Source: Bromus sterilis (lineage: Eukaryota > Streptophyta > Magnoliopsida > Poales > Poaceae). From it: 64,000 nt of DNA. The position numbers and the translations under genes were made by a program. The stretch covers positions 284,973,501-285,037,500 of the forward strand of contig OX465599.1 of NCBI GenBank assembly GCA_950022295.1, given 5' to 3'. The notes beneath the pieces are model-generated. The model was not told the DNA's origin and did no database searches. It saw nothing but the letters and a program-made list of their open reading frames with translations. Of this stretch, positions 10,970 to 22,081 are shown in pieces; positions within the stretch are counted from its first letter, which is position 1, and each line of letters begins with the position of its first letter.

Positions 10970-11485
10970 AGCAACTTCAAAGGGGCGTTAGCTTTAGTTT
11001 TTCCCTTTTTGTTCATTTTATGACAAAGGGGGAGAAATCTGTTAGTCTTCAAGCGGGTTTTAGTTATGGGGTTCTTCAGTTACAACTCTCGTTCTTCAGA
11101 TTTTTTTGTAACGAGTTGTAAACTGTAATTTTGGTGTTCTCCTGATACTATTCCTCAGTTACCTCATGCTATTTCCTCAAGTTTATCATATATGCATGTG
11201 ATTGTCTCTGCAAACACCTCTCTCAGTGCGTTGTTTAATTTCCTCAAACACTTCATAACATGCACTGCTTCAGAAATGCCTGGATATAGGGGGAGCTCCT
11301 CATATACCTCAAAATGCTTTAGATATTAAACATTCTTCAACTTATATGCATATCCTCAGGGGGAGCTTCATTATATCCAGCTTAATGATACAAATGTTCT
11401 TCAAAGTTTTTATTCTTCAAACTCATAATTTTATCCCCGTTGAAGCTTAACCTGATTGTCATCAAATCACCAAAAAGGGGGAGAT
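10970..11485 (+). other. Copia-1 3' untranslated region with PPT
   Basis: This noncoding stretch lies between the ORF3 stop and the 3' LTR. It holds several AGGGGGAG purine tracts (for example near 11030, 11288 and 11358) and the PPT proper, AAAAAGGGGGAGA at 11472-11484, one base before the LTR. Confidence 0.85.
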
Positions 11486-13007
11486 TGTAAGTGCATCAAG
11501 TGCCCTCCCCTTGAGGTTTTGGAGTTTGATGACAAAACGGTTAAGGGACTGATGTGTTTGTGAGTATACACAGGAGAACAGTCCCTGATGAGGTGTTTAA
11601 CCACCAATGTCGACCCCCCAAAATGTTGAGGAACATAGGAAAAATCGGTGTGTTTCCTGAAGAATGAAGTTGCGCGAAATCCTGAGGAATCAGGATCCTG
11701 AAGCGTTCGGTTGAAGCTGAAGCTGAGGACGATCCTGAGGACGTTCGCGCTGAAAACGAAGTTGAAGCGTAGTCTTCGCTAAGACTTTTTATACTTCTTG
11801 AGTCGTAGGAAATCACCGCACTGTTGGAGGGGTTGAAGAAAACAAGTTCCGAAGTTCTGAGGAAGTGCTCAATTAGGAATCCTGAAGAAAAACCCTGATG
11901 AAATCTCCTGCAGTAGAAGTTCAGCTCCTCGGGTGTCTGAGACGTTGTTCTTCAGGACACTGAGGAATCTGTCTTCGGTTGAGGAGTCTGGAAACTGCGA
12001 GTGCAGTTCTTCTGAAGAGAGAGAAATCTCCTACAGTAGAAGTTCAGTCCTCATGTGTCTGAGACGTTGTTCTTCAGGACACTGAGGTAACTAACTTCGG
12101 TTGAGGAGTCTGGAGAGAGAATACTTTGACCGTGCCACGTGTTGCGTGGTGAGAGGCTAGAACTTGTCTAGCAACGGTCATTTTTGAGGGCATGAGAGTA
12201 ATTGCATGCATGGGCATTTATGTCCTTTCGCCTCGGGTTGCTCCGCGGCTATAAATAGCCACCCCAGCCCCATTTGTGGGTTGGCTGCTCCGAGAGAAAA
12301 AACTGACACTTGTCATTTGAGAGCAACCCACCTCTGAGGAAACTGAAGAACCTATGTGAGGAAAACCACCAGCCTGAGTAGTTGAGCATTTCTAAGGAAG
12401 TCGGTTCGAGTGATCCGAAGCTTTTTACTCTTGAAGACTGTGATCTTGCAGCCGGTGTAGAAGTCTTCAGTCTGAGGAAGTCAAGATGAAATTGTGACTT
12501 CCCGGAGTGACTGAGTCTGTGAAGGTTTCGGGAGTCTACCTTGAAGACTCACCTGAGTTATTGGACGGAGTCTGAGGACTCTAGGCCAAGGAGACCAAGG
12601 TGAAGACTATGTCTTCTGATTTGAATCTCAGCCTCTCCAACCAGACGTAGAGTTGTCACAGCAACTTGAACTGGTCTACCAAATCAATGTCTTCAATCTA
12701 TGGTGCTATCTCTTCAACCTCTTAAGCTTCAGTATTTGCTATGTTGAGTTCTTATGCCTCAGCTCTCCCTATGCTCTTTTTCTTCATACTATGCATCTGA
12801 AGCACTTCTGCTTATCTGAATTGATTTATTTCTGTTTCATTATGATGAGGTGCCCTAATGATTACATTCTGTGAAGTTTTATTTCTTCATGATTTTGGTT
12901 ACTTCTTCAGCCTCATGATTGCTTCAGTCTTGAAGAAAATCAAAATCTGGTAGTAAAGTTGAAAATCTCCCATTCACCCCCCCTCTGGTCGATATATTGC
13001 ACTTTCA
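11486..13007 (+). repeat. 3' LTR of Copia-1
   Basis: The 1522-bp LTR matches 1044-2564 with scattered substitutions, mostly transitions by eye. It ends CTTTCA and is followed by the target duplication GTATG at 13008-13012. TATAAATA is at 12250-12257. Confidence 0.95.
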
Positions 13008-13364
13008 GTATGTTTTGAAGACTTGATACAATTTTTAAAAACATGAGGACCTCCCCCTATATCCCGGATTGTTTGAAACAGTGCATCATATGGAGTAATT
13101 TGAGGAATCAAACATAGCACTAAGTAATGTGGTTGCTGAGGAATAACATGAGTAATAGATAAACTTGAAGAATAGCATGAGGTAACTTAAGAGTATCAGA
13201 AACCACACAAAATATCAGTGTACAACTCATTACAAAAATGATCGGAAGAACGAGAGTTGTAACTGAGGAACCCATAAGAACCCGCTTGAAGACAACTATT
13301 TCTCCCCCTTTGTCATTAAATGAACAAAAAGGAGAGACTACCGCTAACGTCCCAAAGAAGTGCC
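13008..13364 (-). other. Copia-2 3' untranslated remnant, right of Copia-1
   Basis: This resumes Copia-2 after the Copia-1 insertion. On the minus strand it matches the Copia-1 sequence 10970-11340, including the purine tract near 13050. It carries no gene. Confidence 0.82.
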
Positions 13365-16158
13365 TCAGGGTTGAGCATCAGGACGGAGGCACGCTGTGGC
13401 AGTGTGAGGACAAGCCGCAATGTCTTCAACTTCTTCAGGCGAGAATTCTTGCGCTGAAGAAAAGGAGTCCATCACCAGAGGTGGTGTCTTGCTTTTGGTG
13501 AACTGACGTGGAGGCCGAATCTCAGTAAGTGGAGGCTGTCTGAGGCCAAGCTTGGCGAGGTCTTCAGGAGTGATGACTTCAGTCGGAAGAACATCAAGGC
13601 ACTGATAGGAATGATGAGCATACTGATGAACTTTCTTCCGAGTTGTGTGCATCTGCGCCATATAGCTGAGGATGTCTCCGATCTGACGCTTCGTCCACTC
13701 ATGATTCCGATCCACCTTCTGATGCAGACTGATGAGGAGCTCGCGATCAGTCATCAGGCGAGCTTGAGTTGTTTCCTACGTCGAGGCATGGGTGCGTTCC
13801 TCATGAGTGGTGCGAGACTGAGGCTGACGAATGTTTCCACCGAGCGAGTCCTGAGGAAGTACTGCTTCATAAAAAGGCGCTTTGCCCTTGGCATTAGCGT
13901 CAAGAGTGTGTTGAAGCACTTCAACTTGAGGAACATACGGACGATGATTAGCCTGATCAGGCTTGAAGTTGATGCCAGTCTTGGTGCATATGAGCTTCAT
14001 AATCCATGGAGCATATGGCTTCAGAATATGAGGATTCTGAGCAGCATCCACCAATGTCCTGAAGAAGAAGTCTGAGACATTAATTGGAGCCGACATGCAG
14101 AGGCTATATAGAATGTTCTTCATGATGCCCACGACTTCCTCAGCAGTTGATTCATATCCCTTGATGGGGCAAAAGGACTTAGCCAAAATTCTGTACAATG
14201 TGTTGGGCAGATACTGAAGCTCAGAAACGAGGAAATTAGTCCGGGGTGGAGCTTCAGGGGCTTGCGGCTTCATCAACATATTCATAAAGTCATCCCGAAG
14301 AAGTGGAGCACCGTATGTGCTAGGGACTGAGGCTTCAGAAGGAGGGAGCTGAAGAATCTCCACAATCTCAGGCACTGAGGCAGTGTAGTGCTGATGCTGA
14401 GTCATCCATTCAAGCACCCAAGTGTTGATGTCTTTGGGGTCCCCTGAGACATATAGTGTGGCATAAAATTGAAGCACAAGTTCTTCATTCCAATGGATGC
14501 ACTCGGAGCAGAACTGAAGCAACTTGGCATGAAACAAATCCTACAACGCACTGTTGAAGCAAGGAATGTCCTCCATATCCAAATGAGGAATATGTTTATG
14601 AGGAAAAACCTTTTGGGACATGTAGAGGACTGAGGCATAATAGTTCTTCTAAGTAGCCGTCCAGAACCTCAGGAGCTTGCTGGGTGGAGGAGAATGATAC
14701 GGATTTTGGATCCATGTCTTCAATCTTAGTGATAATCGGTGGAGGTGGACACTGAGGTGTTGGAACAATGGGTGTAGCCGCAGATGGTGGGGTGAAGACT
14801 ATGATGCTACGCTGAGTATTTGTGGGCGGAGGAGAAGCAGTAGTGGAGTGAGCTGTGGTATCAGCGGCCCTAGATGCTGGAGGAGCTGAGGAGAGAGGTG
14901 TAGCATTAATTGGTTCCTCAACTATGGGCTTCTTCGCAGCAGGTGGAGTTGAGGGTTGGGCCTCGGGCAGGTGCTTGAGGTCTTTGGCAGCAGGGGGTGC
15001 TGAGGTAGCGGGCTGTCGAAGCTTCATCAATTTTTCCATCTGCAGAGACATCCGTTCCTTGGATTTTCCGATATAGGCACGGTTGGCGGCATACTCAGTG
15101 TTGAGGCGTTGATCTTCACACTGATGCTCTATGAACTCCTGAGGAGTAATATCAGTGACAGGTTTCTTTTTAAAGTCACTGAGGACTTTCTTCAATTGAG
15201 CCTTCAGTTGCTTCTGAAGATCACGTTGATGTATCTCATTGATGAGGAACTGTTGAACGTAGAACTTGATGTCTTTAGGTATGTCCAAGTCATCAAGAGG
15301 AGTATCAGGCTTGACAGACCAAATTTCAATATACTCCAAGATCTTCTTGGGATCAAGGAGAAGTGGAATTTCAGAACCAGTTGCTTCAGCTTTGCGCCTG
15401 GCTGCATCACGCACATACTCAATCTTGTCTTCTTCAGTGGCAACAAATCCGGCCAAATCTTCAAATTCATCGTCATCATCAAAACTCTTTGTATCATGAT
15501 GAATGGCGCCACGCATAGCTGTTTTCTTGAGTGAGGGTCGTGGGCCGCGTTGAAGAACCATTTTGGTCTTCAGCTGAGGCTGAGGCAGTGTGGTTGAGGC
15601 CTCAGGAGCACTGCCAGATTCATCTGTACGTATTCTTGAGGCAGGGGCAGCATCGTCCGTGCGTTGGCATGAAGAACTCGGAGCAGGAGGGTGTGCTGAG
15701 GACTTCTTTGAGGGCTTGATGCTAGGAGTCTTTCTGCGTTGCTGAGCCGGTGGTTGTGGGCGAGGTTGAGGTTGTGCCCTAGGTGGTATATGCACTGAGG
15801 CAGCCAAATCACGGGCCAGATCACGAGCAAGATGTGTCGTTCGCTTGAGATAACGCTGATAAGCCTCAGGGAAATCATCACGGGTCTTTAGGGTGGAAGG
15901 ATGAGGAATAATACCCTATGCAGGAGGAGGACGAGCCTTGATGCTCAAGGTCTTCAGTGGTGGATTGACTGTGAATGATTCCTCATGCTCAGGATTGATC
16001 CATTCATATGCAGCCCATCGTTTAGCCCATTCCCTTGTGATTTTCTGAATCCTTTTCTTTCGCTCACCCGCGGTTTCACGTTCGGGAGTCTTCAGTTTCT
16101 CATAGAGCTCAGGACGCATGTCTTTGGCAGTATCAGTGAGCTTACGGCGAGGATCCAT
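13365..16158 (-). pseudogene. Copia-2 ORF3, broken by nonsense codons and an internal deletion
   Basis: This is the homologue of Copia-1 ORF3, starting MDPRRK at 16158 and ending at 13365. Frame breaks are a TAG at 15916-15918, an out-of-frame deletion near 14690, a TAG just upstream of 14537 and a TAG at 13776-13778. The deletion removes about 0.68 kb that corresponds to 8940-9628 in Copia-1, mainly the low-complexity acidic region. The basic N-terminus, the FYATLYVSGD-containing block (13776-14537) and the coiled-coil-like C-terminus (13365-13754) are all recognisable. Conservation of both outer blocks argues that ORF3 was once under selection as a protein. Confidence 0.8.
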
Positions 16159-16412
16159 TTTCTTCAGTGGTGGAGACTGAGGAATGGTACGTTTGAGCTG
16201 AGCTGCAAATGAAGTGAGACTATGAGAATCATACGATTCCTCAGCAGATATGTACCTGTGATAGAATTAAGTTGCAAGGGAAGTGGGGTACGGTTATATG
16301 CGTTCATGAGGAATAGGCTGAGGAAATCAAAATAATGAGGCATAGGTATAGGTCTCAGAAAGCTAGCAATACTGTTGAGGAATGGAGTGGCATGAAGAAA
16401 CGGGAAGGTTCT
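16159..16412 (-). other. Copia-2 ORF3 leader, proximal part
   Basis: This noncoding leader of ORF3 is homologous to 7250-7501 of Copia-1. The Cassandra TRIM interrupts it; bases 16408-16412 (GTTCT) are that element's left target duplication. Confidence 0.75.
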
Positions 16413-16678
16413 TGTAACGCCCCGGCCACACCCACCGGTTCCCGGCGTACGCCTGGCGGGATCTAGACTGTCCCCACAGACCAACACTAGTCTTTCCTGC
16501 GCACTTTGTCCTCACTCGTGCGCACCCGGGAACAACTTCCCGGTCGGTCACCCATCCTCAAATCGCTCCAAGCCAAGCACGCTTAACTTTGGAGTTCTTT
16601 GGATCTGGGCTCCCGGAAAAGAAGGTGCACCTTGTTGATATGAGTATTCTATCATTCCTATTAAGCCAGGATGTCACA
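16413..16678 (-). repeat. Left (3') LTR of Cassandra TRIM
   Basis: The 266-bp LTR reads TGTAACGCC to ATGTCACA on the plus strand. It matches 16835-17100 at all but one position. Confidence 0.93.
16515..16640 (-). ncRNA. 5S-rRNA-like sequence in Cassandra left LTR
   Basis: On the minus strand it contains AAGTTAAGCGTGCTTGG (16573-16589), the plant 5S A-box region, and GGATGGGTGACC (16546-16557), the C-box region. AGAACTCC lies upstream and CCGGGAAGT downstream, as in plant 5S RNA. The middle and both ends are diverged. The Pol III internal promoter elements look kept; transcription is inferred, not shown. Confidence 0.8.
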
Positions 16679-16820
16679 TACACCCCAACTCAAAGGAACC
16701 GATGTCCTCATCGGCCCACATGAACGTTCCCTCTTGGCACACGTCTGTGCGTCCAGTGCCGACACATGTCCCACATGTTCACGCACTGACCCACACACAC
16801 CCGTGTAACCGCAAGGGTCG

Positions 16821-16832
16821 GCTCTGATACCA
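16821..16832 (-). other. Primer binding site of Cassandra TRIM (tRNA-iMet)
   Basis: TGGTATCAGAGC on the minus strand lies two bases from the right LTR and marks that LTR as the 5' one. Confidence 0.9.
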
Positions 16833-16834
16833 TT

Positions 16835-17100
16835 TGTAACGCCCCGGCCACACCCACCGGTTCCCGGCGTACGCCTGGCGGGATCTAGACTGTCCCCACA
16901 GACCAACACTAGTCTTTCCTGCGCACTTTGTCCTCACTCGTGCGCACCCGGGAACAACTTCCCGGTCGGTCACCCATCCTCAAATCGCTCCAAGCCAAGC
17001 ACGCTTAACTTTGGAGTTCTTTGGATCTGGGCTCCCGGAAAAGAAGGTGCACCTTGTTGATATGAGTAGTCTATCATTCCTATTAAGCCAGGATGTCACA
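16835..17100 (-). repeat. Right (5') LTR of Cassandra TRIM
   Basis: This 266-bp LTR is followed by the target duplication GTTCT at 17101-17105. Confidence 0.93.
16937..17062 (-). ncRNA. 5S-rRNA-like sequence in Cassandra right LTR
   Basis: This is the second copy of the 5S-like module, with A-box region at 16995-17011 and C-box region at 16968-16979, both on the minus strand. It is identical to the left copy apart from LTR positions outside the boxes. Confidence 0.8.
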
Positions 17101-17961
17101 GTTCTTGAAGACACAACAGTACTGAGGAATAAGAAACTGAGGCATAAGCATACCAGGACTGAGGCGAATGCTGAGGAACCACGAGTCAGTCTTCCCCGGC
17201 GACGGCGAGCTCAGGCGACGTTAGCACGTGAGCTTGAGGAGCTCAAGGGCGGCGGCGCGAGAGGGAGAGGAGAGGTGGGGGGAAAATGACCGTGGGGTGG
17301 GTGGCTATTTATAGAGGGGTGAAAGCGGAGGGGTTGCGATATTTTTGGACAGGATTGCCCCTGACGGTTGGGATCCTCAGTGGTTATCATAATGATGGAT
17401 AAGCACGACGTGCGGTAAGATCGCAACAGAATAAAGAAAATCGTAACTGATAATCCTCAATTTTTGGAACCTAAGGACAAACACTGAGGATGAAGACAAA
17501 TGGTCTCAGGCTGAGGAATACATGATTTCCAAAACGAACGCATATGAGATAGAAAGAATGGATAAGTGAGCACAGAGGGACGGGTCCGATCACGTTCACC
17601 TATATGAAGAGGCAAATGCTGAGGAACAATAACTATAGGTGAACGCTGTTGAGGACAAACACGGTGATCATCAGTGATGAAGACTTCAACTGAGGAAACG
17701 GAGGAACAACAGATCCTGAGGAATTTGGGCGGTGGCGCTACCCACCTTATAGGGAATGAGACACTTGATACCATACAATTGTCGTATGGATCTTGAGTCA
17801 ATTCCACGTTAATTTCTTCACACTTAGCAAGTAGTTCCTCATGATTTGAGGAGTACGACGCATCGTGTGTTGTACATCAGGATTCGTCAATATTGTTTAA
17901 GCGTTAGGATGTGTGTCCATTCACTGGACGTTTGAGGAATCTAAGATATTTAGCTCACACC
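17101..17961 (-). promoter_or_regulatory. Copia-2 pol-ORF3 spacer with TATA box and GC-rich leader
   Basis: This is the counterpart of 6383-7200 in Copia-1. Minus-strand TATAAATA is at 17306-17313, followed leftward by a GC-rich leader (about 17190-17290) and by the sequence into which Cassandra inserted. Between 17320 and 17960 I see only noncoding sequence homologous to the Copia-1 spacer. Confidence 0.5.
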
Positions 17962-18453
17962 TCAGATGCTAAATCGCTTCTCATCCAAAGGCTTAGTGAA
18001 TATATCAGCAAGTTGGTCTTCAGTCTTCACGTGGCTGATGATGATGTCTTCCTTCAATACATGATCCCGAAGAAAGTGATACCGAATCTCAATGTGCTTC
18101 GTCCTCGAGTGTTGTACTGGGTTCTGAGAGATCTTGATGGTGCTCTCATTGTCACATAGTAGTGGTACTTTCTTCTGGTTGATGCCGTAGTCCTTCAGAG
18201 TTTGCTTCATCCAAAGAAGCTGTGAGCAGCTAGCACCAACAATAATGTATTCGGCTTCAGCAGTGGAGAGAGAGACGCGGTCCTGCTTCTTCGATGACCA
18301 GCACACCAGAGAACGTCCGAGGAAATGACATGTTCCTCAGGTAGACTTCCGATCCACTCGATCTCCAGCATAATCTGAGTCTGAGTACCCAACGAGATCC
18401 AGCTGTGTGCCTTTTGGATACCATAAGCCTAGCGACGGGGTGTGAGCCAAATA
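17962..18453 (-). pseudogene. Copia-2 pol: RNase H domain
   Basis: This is the C-terminal Copia RNase H that degrades the RNA template. It carries SDSDYAGD, STAEAEYI, KHIEIRYHFLRDHV and QLADIFTKPL. It follows RT in the same frame after a TGA at 18454-18456 (Arg in Copia-1). A second TGA lies near 18337, where Copia-1 has Ser. A one-base deletion near 17965 shifts the last residues into an early stop. Confidence 0.87.
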
Positions 18454-19806
18454 TCAAAGAATTCGTTTCACCGCTTGGTGATGTGATTCCTTAGGTGCCG
18501 CTTGGAATCGGGAACACATGCAAACTCTCAACATTATATCAGGCCTAGATGCACATAGATATAGCAGAGAACCTATCACGGAATGGTATACCTTTTGATC
18601 GTAGTCCTTGCCATTTTCATCAGGGCCTAGTTTCCCATTTGTAGGCATCGGTGTCTTGATACCCTTGCAGTCTTGCATCCTGAATTTCTTCAGGCACTCC
18701 TTGAGGTACTTTTCTTGAGAGATGAAGATGTCGTTGCGTTGTTGACGAATTTGAAGCCCCAAAAAGAACTTCAGTTCGCCCATCATGGACATCTGATACT
18801 GTTCACTCATCAAGAATGCAAATTCTTCACTGTGTTTCTTGTTAGTGCATCCAAATATAATGTCATCAACATAGATTTGACATATGAATAATGCATCATC
18901 ATATCGTTTTGTGAAAAGATTTGGATCGAGGGAACTAGATTTGAAGCCCTTTCTGATGAGGAAGTCCCTTAGTGTATCATACCAAGCCCTAGGGGCTTGC
19001 TTCAGTCCATATTGGGCTTTCTTCAATCTGTACACCATATCAGGTTTCTTTGCATCTTCAAAACCTGGAGGTTGAGCAACATATACTTCTTCCTCGATAT
19101 TACCATTGAGGAATGCACTTTTCACATCCATTTGATATAACTTGGTATTATGATGGTTAGCAAATGCAAGCATAATACGAATGGACTCAAGTCTAGCAAC
19201 ATGAGCGAAGGTTCAACCGAAGTCGATCCCCTCGATTTGTGTGTATCCTTGTGCTACGACGCGAGCTTTCTTTCTGATGACTTGTCCATCTTCATCGAGT
19301 TTGTTGCGATAGATCCACTTCGTGTCGATGACATTGTGAACTCGAGGATCGGGACGTTTGACTAATTCCCAAACATCATTCAGTTTGAACTGAAGAAGTT
19401 CGTCTTGCATCGCCTGAATCCATTCCGCTTCTCGGAATGCCTCAATGACTTTGGTGGGCTCTGAAATTGATACAAACGAAAAATGCCCACAAAAGTTAGC
19501 TATACGATTAGCTCTTGCACGAGTGAGAGGACCTGGTAGATTGACGTCGGCGAGGATTCTGTCCACTTGAACTTCATTCGCCACGCGAGGAAGACGAGGA
19601 TGATGATCTTGAGGCGCATCTTTGTCACGATTATCAGATTCATTTGCATCTGCTTCAGGTGCTTCAGGAGCTTCAGGAGTCTCAGGAGCCTCAGGATCAG
19701 GATCATCATCAGGATTATTCGCCTCAAGATTTGGATGTTCTTCAGGAGCAGGGGGTATGTGCGTTTCTTCAGGATGATCCACAGGAATGATGTCACCAGC
19801 ACCCAT
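18454..19806 (-). pseudogene. Copia-2 pol: reverse transcriptase domain
   Basis: This covers the acidic linker after integrase and the Copia RVT_2 reverse transcriptase. MDVKSAFLNG is intact, YVDD is at 18862-18873, and MSMMGELKFFLGLQ places it in the SIRE clade. The segments 19213-19806 and 18454-19173 share a frame; a TGA at 19213-19215 (Glu in Copia-1) separates them. The N-terminal part is Pro/Glu/Asp-rich and matches Copia-1 4500-4800. Confidence 0.9.
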
Positions 19807-19857
19807 CTTCTTGATCTGTTCTTCAGGTGGGGCTTCATCTAGATCAGGTGGCAGGTG

Positions 19858-20988
19858 CTATCTTTGCGAGCCTTCAGATTCATCAAACCGCACATCTACA
19901 GTCTCAACAATTTTACGATGACTGATATTGTAGACTCTGTAGGTCTGCGAGTTGATACCATAACCAAGCATGAAACCCTCACATGCTTTGGGTGCAAATT
20001 TGGACTGGTGATGAGGATCACGAATCCAGCAAGGTGCACCGAATACTTTGAAGTAACTCACATTGGGTTTCTTACCAACCATTATCTCATATGATGTTTT
20101 GTTGAAGAACTTGTGAAGATACACACGATTGACGATGTGGCATGCAGTGTTGATTGCTTCAACCCACCACATGAGTGGAGTGTTGTACTCAGCCAGCATC
20201 GTGCGAGCCATCTCGATGAGGGTTCGGTTCTTCCTCTCAACAACTCCATTTTGTTGAGGAGTGTAAGGCGCAGAGAATTCATGAGTGATTCCCAAGTCGT
20301 CGAGGAATTCTTCCACACCGATGTTCTTGAACTCAGTGCCGTTGTCGCTTCGAATGTGCTTGATCTTTAGGTTGTAGTTATTCATGACTCGTTGGGCGAA
20401 GCGCTTGAAGATTGCTGGGGTTTCTGACTTATAGAGAAGAAAGTGCACCCAAGTGTATCGTGAGAAATCATCAACAATAACAAGACCATACATACTACCT
20501 CCAAAGCTTGAATACTTTGGAGGGGCGAATATATCCATGTGAAGCAACTCCAGCGGTCTTGCAGTTGTCATGATGGTCTTCGCTGGATGCTTGGCCTTGG
20601 TCATCTTTCCAGCTTTGCAAGCACCACACAACCGGTCCTTTGTGAATCTGATTTCCTCAATCCCGAGGACATGTTTCTTCAGCACCAGCTTTTGGAGATT
20701 CCTCATTCCGGCGTGGCCGAGTCTTCGATGCCATAGCCAGCACTCTGAGGCTCAAGCCATGAGGCATGTAGCAACCTGAGGACCTTCAGAGAAATCTACA
20801 ATATACAGATCGCCTTTCCTAACTCCACTGAAGACAATGGAGTTATCGCTAACCATATAGACAACACAACCATATTTTCCGAAGAGAACAACGAGATCAA
20901 GATCACATAGCATAGAGACAGACATCAAGTTGTATACAAGGGATTCAACAAGAATGACTTTGTCAATGTGTTGGTCTCGAGAGAGCAA
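19858..20988 (-). pseudogene. Copia-2 pol: GAG-pre-integrase and integrase
   Basis: The region from 20988 encodes the pre-integrase segment, with WHRRLGHAGMRNLQKL and the C-x2-C of the zinc finger (CGACKAG). It is followed by the core with MDIFAPP, SDNGTEFKN and NGVVERKNRT. This is the complete catalytic triad region that Copia-1 lacks. A TGA at 20752-20754 lies before the zinc finger and a TAG just below 19858 separates it from the RT linker. All three segments are in one frame. Confidence 0.88.
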
Positions 20989-21286
20989 CTCTGCCGAGAC
21001 CCAATACCTTACTTTTACCTTTATCGGAGAAGGTGATGGTTTTCTTTGAAGAAGGACTCAGAGATGATTCCATAAGAAGGCTTCTGTCACTAGTCATGTG
21101 ATTTGTGCATCCACTATCCATCACCCACTCAGTCTTTCCCTGCAAAGGAATTAGTATCTCATACAACAAGTTATGAGCCAGTCTCAGTTTGAAGAATTTA
21201 TGGTTCCTCAGAATTGATTCCTCAGGACATTCCTGAGGAATGATTCTATGAAACCAAACAATATAAATGTCCTTCAACTGACTCAA
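20963..21286 (-). pseudogene. Copia-2 protease
   Basis: This is an aspartic protease with the catalytic MDSG at 21110-21121 followed by CTNHMT, as in Copia proteases. A one-base frameshift near 20978 separates it from the pre-integrase frame. Upstream, two stop codons near 21300-21360 separate it from the end of gag in the same frame. Confidence 0.82.
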
Positions 21287-21355
21287 ATGATGTTGTCCTG
21301 GGCATATGATCTGCAGAATTTATGATTGCCTCAGGACATGTCCCTGCAAGGATGA

Positions 21356-22081
21356 TCAGTTCTTCTTTACCACCCACATCTTAATGGGTGGTTTTGAGGT
21401 ATATGAGGACTGATGAGAACGATGAGACCTAATGGGACGTGAGATGGTGGTATCAGGATAGACAAATGAATAAGCATTCTTATGAGGGGCTTCCCTGTGA
21501 ACAAAATGGTTAGCTGATACATGATGATAACAATTTCCGTTTGAGGTATCGTCCTCAGATGATACCCTCAGCTCATTTGCATCTGCATTCACAGGAAGGT
21601 TAGTGATGAGGTCCTTCTGAACCCAGATCTGCTTGACTGGAGGACCGTTCCTGCAGTTAGTTCCGATGTATCTGGCGAATACCTCACCATTAACATCTTT
21701 AAACAGTTTATAGTTTGAGTCAAAGGACTCAATCACCACATCTGAGGAAACAACATCATAACCAGATAAAGTGTAGGGATCAGAAGGAGGCATCTTTGCC
21801 CGAACCCAAGTGGTCTCTGGATATTGTTCAGGTTTCCAGTAAGACCCATCAGGGTCGAGTTTCCGAGTGAATGCAACAACTTCTTTCCTCGGGTTCCTGT
21901 TGAGAATCTGTTTCTTGAGGATGTCGCAAAGAATCTGATGTCCTTTCAGACTCTTGAACATGTCGGTTTCAAGTAGACTCTTCAACCTAGCATTTTCTTC
22001 AATAATGTCTTTGGTATCCTCAGATGAGGGATTAGATACCGCAGAAGCAATAGAAATAATAGAGTCTGAAGACATTGAAGA
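21356..22081 (-). pseudogene. Copia-2 gag, C-terminal part (left of Gypsy-1)
   Basis: This is the C-terminal gag region, cut from the N-terminal part at 34383-36059 by Gypsy-1. From 22081 leftward it continues the same frame (SSDSIISIASAV onward) and ends at a stop at 21356. Copia-1 has lost this segment. Codons upstream of 22081 in this frame come from the Gypsy-1 LTR and do not belong to gag. Confidence 0.82.

Larger units (their letters stand above)
1044..13007 (+). mobile_element. Copia-1: full-length SIRE/Maximus-type Copia retrotransposon
   Basis: This element has LTRs at 1044-2564 and 11486-13007, a tRNA-iMet PBS, a PPT and a perfect 5-bp target duplication GTATG (1039-1043 and 13008-13012). 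It lies in opposite orientation inside the 3' untranslated part of a relative (Copia-2). Gene order is gag, partial integrase, RT, RNase H, ORF3. About 2.1 kb covering the gag C-terminus, protease and integrase N-terminus are missing compared with Copia-2, and five nonsense codons lie in the ORFs. By eye the two LTRs differ by a few percent. It is structurally complete at its ends but cannot be autonomous. Confidence 0.96.
16413..17100 (-). mobile_element. Cassandra-type TRIM retrotransposon
   Basis: This is a 688-bp terminal-repeat retrotransposon in miniature. It has two 266-bp LTRs (16413-16678 and 16835-17100), a 156-bp internal domain, a PBS for tRNA-iMet on the minus strand at 16821-16832, and a perfect target duplication GTTCT (16408-16412 and 17101-17105). 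It has no coding capacity. The LTRs contain 5S-rRNA-like sequence in sense, the hallmark of Cassandra. The LTRs differ at one base by eye, so the insertion is recent relative to its host. It would depend on proteins of another element for movement. Confidence 0.93.

Noticed and set aside
16164..16551. Short minus-strand ORFs around the left Cassandra LTR
   Set aside because: They cross the TRIM/Copia-2 junction or lie wholly within 5S-like LTR sequence and have no counterpart in the uninterrupted Copia-1 leader.
16413..17100. A genuine 5S rRNA gene pair
   Set aside because: Only the internal promoter regions match well. The ends and central part are diverged, and the copies lie in LTRs with a PBS and target duplication, so this is a Cassandra TRIM.
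18673..20736. Plus-strand ORFs opposite Copia-2 pol
   Set aside because: They are antisense shadows of RT and integrase and are not conserved as frames between the two Copia copies.
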